In this document: positions 7,344 to 14,487 of the stretch, one piece after another | How positions within the stretch are numbered: the first letter of the stretch is position 1 | Layout of the letters: each line of letters begins with the position of its first letter | Translations under genes and position numbers: made by a program | The notes under the pieces: model-generated | The model's input: only the letters and a program-made list of their open reading frames with translations | Databases searched by the model: none | Told to the model about the DNA's origin: nothing | Source of the DNA: an uncultured Bacilli bacterium | Lineage (GTDB): Bacteria; Bacillota_I; Bacilli_A; RF39; UBA660 | Assembly (NCBI GenBank): GCA_934149325.1 | Contig: CAKPEJ010000007.1 | Span: 1 to 43,112, forward strand | DNA length: 43,112 nucleotides | Reading direction: 5' to 3'

Positions 7344-7769
7344 GTGGCAAAAGAAATAATAAATAAGATTAAACTTCAAATTCCTGCTGGAAAAGCAACA
7401 CCAGCTCCACCAGTTGGTACTGCATTAGGACCTGCTGGAATACCATTACCAGATTTTTGTACTAGATTCAATGATGCAACAAGAGATAAAATGGGTGACG
7501 TATTACCAGTTGAGGTTTATATCTACGATGACAGATCGTTTGATTTTAAGGTAAAAACTCCACCTGCAGCATTCTTAATAAAGAAAGCAGCTGGAATCAA
7601 ATCAGCATCTAGTAAAGGATCAAAAGAAATTGCTGGATCAATCACAAAGGCTCAACTTCGTGAAATAGCTGAAACAAAATTACCTGATTTAAATGCATAT
7701 GACGTAGATTCAGCTATGAAAATAATTGAAGGAACAGCACGTAATATGGGTGTTGAAATTAAAGAGTAG
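7344..7769 (+). CDS. rplK: 50S ribosomal protein L11
   Basis: A 141-residue L11, full length. The N-terminal domain has IPAGKATPAPPVGTALGPAG and the C-terminal rRNA-binding domain FKVKTPPAAFLIKKAAGI. L11 organises the GTPase-associated centre of the 50S subunit. The start is the GTG at 7344, giving MAKEIINKIKLQ, with AGGAGGT seven bases ahead; the upstream GTG at 7335 overlaps that Shine-Dalgarno. Operon with rplA. Confidence 0.96.
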   Translation: MAKEIINKIKLQIPAGKATPAPPVGTALGPAGIPLPDFCTRFNDATRDKMGDVLPVEVYIYDDRSFDFKVKTPPAAFLIKKAAGIKSASSKGSKEIAGSITKAQLREIAETKLPDLNAYDVDSAMKIIEGTARNMGVEIKE

Positions 7770-7780
7770 GAATTTTACAT

Positions 7781-7821
7781 ATAGGTTTTACCTATGTGGG
7801 AGGAAAATCCGTTAAAACCAC
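7781..7821 (+). promoter_or_regulatory. Leader RNA motif before rplA (second GTGGGAGG...CCAC copy)
   Basis: A 6-bp hairpin (7781-7786 with 7790-7795) is followed at once by GTGGGAGG (7796-7803) that can pair with CCAC (7818-7821). It repeats the motif found before rplK, which suggests both cistrons respond to the same protein. Confidence 0.5.
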
Positions 7822-7836
7822 AAAGGAGGAAAATTA

Positions 7837-8535
7837 ATGAGAAAGAAAAGTAAGAAGTATTTACAAGCTTTAGAATTAGTTGAAAAAAATAAGTTATATA
7901 CTAAAGAAGAAGCAATAGATTTAGTTAAGAAAACAAGTACTTCAAAATTCGATGGAACTGTTGAGGTTGCTATAAAGTTAAATCTTGATACAAGAAAATC
8001 AGATCAACAATTAAGAGGAGCAATCGTATTACCAAATGGAACAGGAAAAACAAAAAAGGTTTTAGTTTTATCAAAAACAGATCAAGCAAATGTTGCTAGA
8101 GAAGCAGGAGCTGATTTCGTTGGAGATATGGATATGATTGAAAAAATTGAAAAAGAAAACTGGCTTGATTTTGATGTAATTATATCAACACCTGAAATGA
8201 TGCCAATGCTTGGTAAGTTAGGTAAAATTTTAGGTCCAAGAGGATTAATGCCAAATCCAAAAACAGGAACTGTTACTACAGATGTTAAAAAAGCAATTGA
8301 CGATATCAAAAAAGGTCGTGTAGAATACAGAACTGATAGTTATGGTAATATTCATACTATAATTGGTAAAGTTTCATTCGATAATGAAAAACTAGTTGAA
8401 AACTTAAATTCAATTGTTGATGTAGTAATTAAAGCAAAACCATCAACAGTAAAAGGTCAATACTTAAAAAATATTTCAGTATCTTCAACAATGGGTCCTG
8501 GAATAAAAATTGATTTAAGTTCTTTTGACAAATAA
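7837..8535 (+). CDS. rplA: 50S ribosomal protein L1
   Basis: A 232-residue L1 of the L1 stalk. Domain landmarks: VEVAIKLNLDTRKSDQQLRG, then FDVIISTPEMMPMLGKLGKI and LGPRGLMPNPKTGTVT. Typical length. L1 is often an autogenous translational repressor through an mRNA mimic of its 23S site, fitting the leader motif just upstream. Its last codons (Asp-Lys-stop) form the -35 hexamer of the rplJ promoter. Confidence 0.97.
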   Translation: MRKKSKKYLQALELVEKNKLYTKEEAIDLVKKTSTSKFDGTVEVAIKLNLDTRKSDQQLRGAIVLPNGTGKTKKVLVLSKTDQANVAREAGADFVGDMDMIEKIEKENWLDFDVIISTPEMMPMLGKLGKILGPRGLMPNPKTGTVTTDVKKAIDDIKKGRVEYRTDSYGNIHTIIGKVSFDNEKLVENLNSIVDVVIKAKPSTVKGQYLKNISVSSTMGPGIKIDLSSFDK

Positions 8536-8553
8536 TAAATAATATATTATAAT
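8525..8553 (+). promoter_or_regulatory. Consensus SigA promoter of rplJ-rplL
   Basis: TTGACA (8525-8530), 17-bp spacer, TATAAT (8548-8553): an exact consensus match. The -35 is inside the rplA coding sequence. Confidence 0.88.
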
Positions 8554-8559
8554 GTGTTT

Positions 8560-8690
8560 ATCAAAAAGTTTATGTGCCAAAGACAGTAAGAGCGTTAGCT
8601 TAATATTTCTTACCGAGGACAAACTTAATACTTATTAAGTCTTTGTCTTCAGTACAAAGACTTTTTTGATATAAATATAAAGGAGGATAA
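8560..8690 (+). promoter_or_regulatory. L10 leader with transcription attenuator
   Basis: The leader between rplA and rplJ has the features of the Firmicute L10 leader: CCAAAGACAGTAAG, then CTTACCGAGGAC, then a terminator with a 10-bp stem (8637-8646 with 8654-8663) and T-run. CAAAGAC at 8578-8584 can pair with GTCTTTG (8639-8645), the ascending arm of the terminator, so two exclusive folds are visible. In Bacillus the L10(L12)4 complex binds such a leader to autoregulate rplJL. Confidence 0.85.
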
Positions 8691-8691
8691 C

Positions 8692-9183
8692 ATGGCAAGT
8701 CAAAAAATACTTGAAGGAAAAGAAAAAGTTGTAAACGAAATATTACAAGTTGCAAAAGACAGTACTTCATTTATATTATTTGATTATCGTGGTCTAACTG
8801 CTGAAGAATCATCAGAACTTCGTAAGATTCTTCGTGATAATGATTCAAATTATAAAATTTGGAAAAATACTTTAGCAAAAAGAGCACTTGATAGTCTAAA
8901 CTATAATCTTGATGAATGCCTTGAAGGTCCAAGCGCAATGGCATATTCAAATGATGCAATTGCTCCAATAAAAGCATTAAGCGATTTTGCAAAGGATCAC
9001 CCAGCTTTACAAATTAAAGGTGGAATAGTTGATGGAAAAGAAACAAGTTTAGAAGAAATTCAAAAATTAGCATCTATCCCATCAAGAGAAGGATTATTAA
9101 CAATGCTTGCAAGTGGACTACTTGGTTCAGTAAAAGATTTATCTATCGCTTTACATTTACTTAGCGAACAAAAAAGTGAATAA
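8692..9183 (+). CDS. rplJ: 50S ribosomal protein L10
   Basis: A 163-residue L10, the base of the L7/L12 stalk. The N-terminal rRNA-binding domain includes FILFDYRGLTAEESSELRKILR and KIWKNTLAKRAL; the C-terminal helix that recruits L12 dimers is LSIALHLLSEQ. AAAGGAGG precedes the ATG. Cotranscribed with rplL and controlled by the L10 leader. Confidence 0.96.
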   Translation: MASQKILEGKEKVVNEILQVAKDSTSFILFDYRGLTAEESSELRKILRDNDSNYKIWKNTLAKRALDSLNYNLDECLEGPSAMAYSNDAIAPIKALSDFAKDHPALQIKGGIVDGKETSLEEIQKLASIPSREGLLTMLASGLLGSVKDLSIALHLLSEQKSE

Positions 9184-9212
9184 TTAAAATTAAAAATTAG
9201 GAGGAAAATAAA

Positions 9213-9578
9213 ATGGCAAAATTAAATAAGGAAGATTTTATCGCTTCATTAAATGAAATGACAATATTAGAAATTAATGAATTAGTAGATGCTATGAAGG
9301 AAGCTTATGGTATCGATCCTACTGCAATGGCAGTAGCAGCAGCTCCAGCAGCTGGTGTAGAAGAAGGACCAACTACAGTTACAGTTACATTAACTAGTGC
9401 TGGTGCTTCAAAAATACCTGTAATCAAAGTAATTAGAGATATTACTGGTTTAGGATTAAAAGAAGCTAAAGACATCGCTGACAATGGTGGTGCAGTAAAA
9501 GAAAACATTTCAAAAGAAGAAGCAGAAGAAATCAAAGCAAAATTAGAAGAAGCAGGTGCTTCTGTAGAAGTTGCTTAA
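9213..9578 (+). CDS. rplL: 50S ribosomal protein L7/L12
   Basis: A 121-residue L7/L12: N-terminal dimerisation domain (LNEMTILEINELVDAMKEAYG), a short Ala-rich hinge and the C-terminal factor-binding domain (KIPVIKVIRDITGLGLKEAK, then KAKLEEAGASVEV). It recruits translation GTPases. Strong GGAGG start signal; terminator follows. Confidence 0.97.
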   Translation: MAKLNKEDFIASLNEMTILEINELVDAMKEAYGIDPTAMAVAAAPAAGVEEGPTTVTVTLTSAGASKIPVIKVIRDITGLGLKEAKDIADNGGAVKENISKEEAEEIKAKLEEAGASVEVA

Positions 9579-9586
9579 TTATTAAA

Positions 9587-9612
9587 GACATAGAGAAATC
9601 TATGTTTTTTTT
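9587..9612 (+). terminator. Rho-independent terminator of rplJL
   Basis: Seven-bp stem (9588-9594 with 9599-9605), GAAA tetraloop, T-run of eight. Confidence 0.88.
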
Positions 9613-9645
9613 ATTTTTTATGTTATTATATTACTGGTGAATTCT

Positions 9646-10242
9646 ATGGAACATTATTTTACAAATAATAAAAATTTAAAAACTGATATAAATAAAATAA
9701 ATACAAAGATTAAAGATACAACATTTATTTTTTATACAGATAATGGTGTTTTTAACAAAAAAGGTTTAGATTATGGTACAAGATTTTTACTAGAAAATTT
9801 TTCTTTTGAAAATAAAAAAAGTTTTTTAGATGTTGGATGTGGATGTGGACCGATAGGTCTATATATTGCAATGAATTCAAAAAAATATTCTGTTGATATG
9901 ATTGATGTTAATGATAGAGCAATTAATCTTACCAAAAAATCAATAGAAGAAAATAAGTTAACAAATATAAATGTTTTTAGAAGTAATGTTTATGAAAATG
10001 TAAAAAACAAATATGATGCTATAATTACTAATCCTCCTATTCATGCTGGAAAAGAAGTGGTTTATTCAATAATAAAAAATGCTAAAAATCATCTAAATGA
10101 AAATGGAGAATTATGGATTGTGATGAGAAAAGATCAAGGTGCAAAATCAATGATAAAAGATATGAAAGATATTTATTTGTTTGATGTAGTTGCAAAATCT
10201 AAAGGTTTTTATATTTTAAAAGGAATTTGTGTTGACAAATAA
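9646..10242 (+). CDS. Class I SAM-dependent methyltransferase (YbxB/RsmC-like)
   Basis: A 198-residue Rossmann methyltransferase with SAM motif FLDVGCGCGPIGLYIA (about 60-75), acidic motif II MIDVNDRAI and the NPPIHAG motif (about 127-133) seen in N2-guanine rRNA methyltransferases (RsmC/RlmG type). The gene between rplL and rpoB in Bacillus is ybxB, of the same family; substrate probably rRNA guanine but unproven. ATG at 9646 is preferred (GGTGA five bases ahead); a GTG at 9637 would add three residues. An extended -10 (TGtTATTAT, 9621-9629) suggests its own promoter. The last codons (GTT GAC AAA TAA) supply the next -35 box. Confidence 0.85.
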   Translation: MEHYFTNNKNLKTDINKINTKIKDTTFIFYTDNGVFNKKGLDYGTRFLLENFSFENKKSFLDVGCGCGPIGLYIAMNSKKYSVDMIDVNDRAINLTKKSIEENKLTNINVFRSNVYENVKNKYDAIITNPPIHAGKEVVYSIIKNAKNHLNENGELWIVMRKDQGAKSMIKDMKDIYLFDVVAKSKGFYILKGICVDK

Positions 10243-10259
10243 GAAAAAAATGCTAATAT
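10232..10259 (+). promoter_or_regulatory. SigA promoter of the gene at 10288
   Basis: TTGACA (10232-10237) over the end of the methyltransferase gene, 16-bp spacer, extended TGc and TAATAT (10254-10259). Confidence 0.75.
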
Positions 10260-10287
10260 ATATGTTAATTATTGAGGAGGAAAATGT

Positions 10288-10767
10288 ATGATAAGTATGA
10301 GTAATGCTGGAACAAGAATATTAACTATTGAATCAAAAGAAGAAAATGATAAGAATGTTGATATGTATATTGTTGAAAATAAAGGTGAATCAAATGATGA
10401 TGCCTTTGAAAATATGATGAATGGAAATCTTGATGTTTATTGTAGAATAAATATTTCTTTTACTTGTAATAGTATAACAATTAATCAAATTGACTTAGAT
10501 AATATAGATGTGTTAACAGATTATATTAATAAAACATTGTCACCTATTTTAGGTATTAGACAAATAAATGTAATAGAAATGGCAAGTGATTTTGTTTATT
10601 TAACATTTGAAAATAAGGATGATGAATATAAAAAGTTAAAGAATTATATAAATAATACTGGAATTGGAAATGTTTCACAAAATGAATATGAAACTTCAAA
10701 AGAATACAATGACAATTTAAAAGCATATACACTTGGCAAAAAAGATATGAATTGTTTTTATAAATAA
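10288..10767 (+). CDS. Hypothetical protein, 159 residues
   Basis: Not recognised. A soluble acidic protein with no signal peptide or membrane span. The middle alternates beta-like stretches (VYCRINISFTCNSITINQID, then INVIEMASDFVYLTFEN), suggesting a compact alpha/beta domain; the C-terminal third is charged and helical. It has GAGGAGG before the ATG, its own near-consensus promoter and a strong terminator, so it is a genuine and probably well-expressed monocistronic gene. It lies where Bacillus has only ybxB ahead of rpoB. Confidence 0.8.
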   Translation: MISMSNAGTRILTIESKEENDKNVDMYIVENKGESNDDAFENMMNGNLDVYCRINISFTCNSITINQIDLDNIDVLTDYINKTLSPILGIRQINVIEMASDFVYLTFENKDDEYKKLKNYINNTGIGNVSQNEYETSKEYNDNLKAYTLGKKDMNCFYK

Positions 10768-10793
10768 TCAAAATACTATATTTTGATTTTTTT
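10766..10793 (+). terminator. Rho-independent terminator
   Basis: Perfect 10-bp AT-rich stem (10766-10775 with 10779-10788), three-base loop, T-run. Confidence 0.85.
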
Positions 10794-10804
10794 CTTAAAA
10801 GTAA

Positions 10805-10833
10805 TTGACAATCGGTTACTTTTCTGATAACAT
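10805..10833 (+). promoter_or_regulatory. Promoter of rpoB-rpoC
   Basis: TTGACA (10805-10810), 17-bp spacer, extended TGa and TAACAT (10828-10833). The -35 sits inside an inverted repeat (AAAAGTAA 10797-10804, TTACTTTT 10816-10823). The leader holds a second hairpin, ATGTCC/GGACAT (10848-10853 with 10867-10872). Confidence 0.78.
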
Positions 10834-10905
10834 TTTAAATTGGTACTATGTCCTTATTTTTGGTATGGACATGTTCTTTGAATATTATTGTTAGGGGTGA
10901 AGCAC

Positions 10906-13900
10906 GTGGCTTATAAGATCAAAAAAGTATGTAAAGATCGTGAAAGAAGAGATTTCTCAAGAATTCAAAATTCATTAGAATTAAAAGATTTGCTAGAAAT
11001 CCAAAAGAAATCATATCAATGGTTTACTCAAGAAGGAATAAAAGAGGTATTAGACGAACTTTTTCCTGTGGAAAATTTTTCTGGGACTTTATCCTTGGAA
11101 ATAGGAGATTATTCATTTGATTCTCCAAGATTAACTATTAAAGAGTGTAAAGAAAGAAAATCAACTTATGCATCCCCACTAAAGGTACAAGCACGCTTAT
11201 TTAACAACGAAACTGGTGAGGTTAAAGAACAAGAACTATTCTTTGGTGATATGCCATTAATGACTGATAGTGGTACATTTATTATTAATGGTGCTGAAAG
11301 GGTTATTGTTTCTCAATTAGTACGTTCTCCAAGTGTATATTATGGTGTTGAAATTGATAAAAATGGTAGAAAAGTATTTACATCACAAATTATACCTAAT
11401 AGAGGTACTTGGCTTGAATATAAGTTAAATAGTAAAGACGCTGTAGATGTAAGAATTGATAGAAATAGAAAGGTAACTGTTGCTACTTTCTTAAGAGCAT
11501 TTGGTTTATCAAGTAATGAAGATATTCTAAATTTATTTGGTGATAGTCAATATTTACTAAATACTATAGAAAAAGATTCTACATCAAATACAGATGAAGC
11601 TTTAATTGAGATTTACGAAAAATTAAAACCAGGAGAACCTGCTACATTAGATAGTGCTAAAAACCAATTAATCACTAGATTCTTTGATATGTTTAGATAT
11701 GACTTATCTAAAGTAGGTCGTTATAAATTTAATAAAAAATTAGATGTATGTGATCGTTTATTTGGACAAACTTTAGCAGAAGATATAAAGGTAGATGGAG
11801 AAGTTAAATTTGCTAAAGGTACTAAAGTTACAAGAGAAGTATTAGATGAATTAAAACCTTTATTTAAGGAAGGTCTTAATTTAAAACAAGTTTTAATAAA
11901 TGATGAATTAGATACATATGATAAGGTTCAAATTGTAAAAGTATTTGCGCCAAATGAAGAAGAAAAAATAGTAAATATTATAGGTAATGATCCATCTATT
12001 ACTGAAAAGAGATTAACTATTTCTGATATCTATGCATCTGTATCATATTACTTAAATTTACTAGAAGGTATTGGTAATATAGATGAAATAGATCATTTAT
12101 CAAATCGTCGTGTAAAACAAGTTGGTGAATTAATACAAAATCAATTTAGAATTGGTGTTACAAGAATGGAAAAAGTTATTCGTGAAAGAATGACTACATT
12201 AGAAGAAGCAGATGCAACTCCAAAGGCATTAATTAATATTAGACCAATAACAGCTGTTATTAAAGAATTCTTTGGTAGTTCACAATTATCACAATTCATG
12301 GATCAAGTAAATCCAATATCAGAACTTACAAATAAAAGACGTTTATCATCTTTAGGACCAGGTGGTTTATCTCGTGATAGAGCTGCTATGGAAGTTCGTG
12401 ACGTTAACGAATCACACTATGGTAGAATTTGTCCAATTGAATCACCAGAAGGTGCAAATATAGGACTTATTACATCATTAGCAAACTATGCAAAAGTAAA
12501 TGAATATGGATTTATTATGTCACCATATAGACAAGTTAAAGATGGTGTATTACAAGATCAAATAGATTATTTAACTGCTGATGAAGAATTAGATTATATA
12601 ATTTCACAAGCAAGTGTTAACATGGATGGAAATAAGATTGCTGACGAAGAAGTTACTGCAAGATTCCGTGGTGAAAATATAATTGCAAAATCAAAAGACG
12701 TTAATTATATAGATGTATCACCACAACAAATTATTTCAGTTACTGCATCTTGTATACCATTCCTTGATCACGATGATGCTCACCGTGCACTAATGGGAGC
12801 AAACATGCAACGTCAAGCATTACCATTGTTAAAAGCAGAAGCACCTTTAGTTGGTACAGGTGTTGAATATATGACTGCAAGAGATAGTGGAGCAACAGTA
12901 GTAGCAAAAGCAGATGGTGTTGTAGAATATGCAGATGGTAAGAAAATAGTTATAAAAACACAAGGTGGTAGAGATGTTTATTCATTAATGAATTTCGAAG
13001 GTTCAAATGGAGGAACATGTTATCATCAAAGACCTATTGTAACTGCTGGAGAAAAAGTTACAAAAGATATGATAATTGCAGATGGTCCAAGTACAGATAG
13101 AGGAGAACTTGCACTTGGTAAAAACTTAACAGTAGCATTTATGACTTATAATGGTTATAATTACGAGGATGCTGTAATATTAAACGAAAAATTAGTAAAT
13201 GATGATGTTTATACATCAGTACATATAGAAAGTTATTCAATTCAATGTAGAGATACAAAGTTAGGACCAGAAGAAATAACTCGTGATATTCCAAATGTAT
13301 CTGAAGATGCTAGAAAAAATCTTGATGCTAATGGTATTGTAAGAATTGGTACAGAAGTCAGAGAAAATGACATATTAGTTGGTAAAGTAACACCAAAAGG
13401 TATGGTAGAACTTACTTCAGAAGAAAAATTATTACATGCAATATTTGGTGAAAAAACAAGAGAAGTTCGTGATACATCTTTAAGAGTTCCACATGGTGGA
13501 GACGGTATTGTACATGATATAAAAATTTATACTAAGAAAGATAATGATGAATTAGCTAGCGGTGTAAGTAAAGAAATAAGAGTTTATATAGTACAAAAGA
13601 GAAAAATTCAAGTCGGAGATAAAATGGCTGGACGTCATGGTAACAAAGGTGTTGTATCATTAGTATTACCTCAAGAAGATATGCCTTATTTACCAGATGG
13701 AAGACCAGTTGATATAATGCTTAATCCACAAGGTGTACCATCTCGTATGAACTTAGGACAAATATTAGAGTTACACTTAGGTATGGCTGCTAAAAAATTA
13801 GGTGTTTATTGTTCTACACCAGTATTTGATGGAGCAAGATTAAGTGATATAGAAGAAATGATGAGTGAAGCAGGAATCGCACCAGATGGTAAAACAGTTT

Positions 13901-14487
13901 TATATGATGGTAAAACAGGTGAACCTTATGATAATCGTGTAACCGTTGGTGTTATGTATATGATAAAACTAGACCACATGGTTGATGATAAATTACATGC
14001 TCGTTCAACAGGTCCTTATTCATTAGTTACTCAACAACCATTAGGTGGTAAAGCACAATTTGGTGGACAAAGATTTGGAGAAATGGAAGTTTGGGCATTA
14101 TATGGTTATGGTGCTGCAAATATCTTACAAGAAATCTTAACTGTAAAATCAGATGATGTTGTTGGAAGAGTTAAAGTATATGAATCAATTGTTAAAGGAA
14201 ACAAAATTGCTCAAGCTGGAGTTCCAGAATCATTTAGAGTATTAATTAAAGAGTTCCAAGCATTAGGACTTGATATGGCAATGATTAATGAAGATGGAAA
14301 AGAAGTAAGTATTAAAGACTTAGAAATAGAGGAAAATAAAGAAGGAACATCACTATCAATAGATGAAATTGATGTAAAACCAGTAAACACAAATGTTGAA
14401 GAATTAGATGAAGTTCCAGAGGAATTAGAAAATCTTGAAGAAACATTTGATGAAGAAATAAGCGAAGAAGAGGAGGTAGAAGAATAA
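10906..14487 (+). CDS. rpoB: DNA-directed RNA polymerase subunit beta
   Basis: A 1193-residue beta subunit, collinear with Bacillus RpoB. Conserved stretches include MTDSGTFIINGAERVIVSQL, MCPIE-type RICPIESPEGANIGLI, GDKMAGRHGNKGVVS and the C-terminal QPLGGKAQFGGQRFGEMEVW, followed by an acidic tail. Start: GTG at 10906 (MAYKIKK) with AGGGGTGA five bases ahead; the TTG at 10888 has no such signal. In the rifampicin-site cluster (SQLSQFMDQVNP...ELTNKRRLSSLG) the residue equivalent to E. coli His526 is Asn (codon 12331-12333). The stop overlaps the rpoC start by one base. Confidence 0.97.
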   Translation: MAYKIKKVCKDRERRDFSRIQNSLELKDLLEIQKKSYQWFTQEGIKEVLDELFPVENFSGTLSLEIGDYSFDSPRLTIKECKERKSTYASPLKVQARLFNNETGEVKEQELFFGDMPLMTDSGTFIINGAERVIVSQLVRSPSVYYGVEIDKNGRKVFTSQIIPNRGTWLEYKLNSKDAVDVRIDRNRKVTVATFLRAFGLSSNEDILNLFGDSQYLLNTIEKDSTSNTDEALIEIYEKLKPGEPATLDSAKNQLITRFFDMFRYDLSKVGRYKFNKKLDVCDRLFGQTLAEDIKVDGEVKFAKGTKVTREVLDELKPLFKEGLNLKQVLINDELDTYDKVQIVKVFAPNEEEKIVNIIGNDPSITEKRLTISDIYASVSYYLNLLEGIGNIDEIDHLSNRRVKQVGELIQNQFRIGVTRMEKVIRERMTTLEEADATPKALINIRPITAVIKEFFGSSQLSQFMDQVNPISELTNKRRLSSLGPGGLSRDRAAMEVRDVNESHYGRICPIESPEGANIGLITSLANYAKVNEYGFIMSPYRQVKDGVLQDQIDYLTADEELDYIISQASVNMDGNKIADEEVTARFRGENIIAKSKDVNYIDVSPQQIISVTASCIPFLDHDDAHRALMGANMQRQALPLLKAEAPLVGTGVEYMTARDSGATVVAKADGVVEYADGKKIVIKTQGGRDVYSLMNFEGSNGGTCYHQRPIVTAGEKVTKDMIIADGPSTDRGELALGKNLTVAFMTYNGYNYEDAVILNEKLVNDDVYTSVHIESYSIQCRDTKLGPEEITRDIPNVSEDARKNLDANGIVRIGTEVRENDILVGKVTPKGMVELTSEEKLLHAIFGEKTREVRDTSLRVPHGGDGIVHDIKIYTKKDNDELASGVSKEIRVYIVQKRKIQVGDKMAGRHGNKGVVSLVLPQEDMPYLPDGRPVDIMLNPQGVPSRMNLGQILELHLGMAAKKLGVYCSTPVFDGARLSDIEEMMSEAGIAPDGKTVLYDGKTGEPYDNRVTVGVMYMIKLDHMVDDKLHARSTGPYSLVTQQPLGGKAQFGGQRFGEMEVWALYGYGAANILQEILTVKSDDVVGRVKVYESIVKGNKIAQAGVPESFRVLIKEFQALGLDMAMINEDGKEVSIKDLEIEENKEGTSLSIDEIDVKPVNTNVEELDEVPEELENLEETFDEEISEEEEVEE

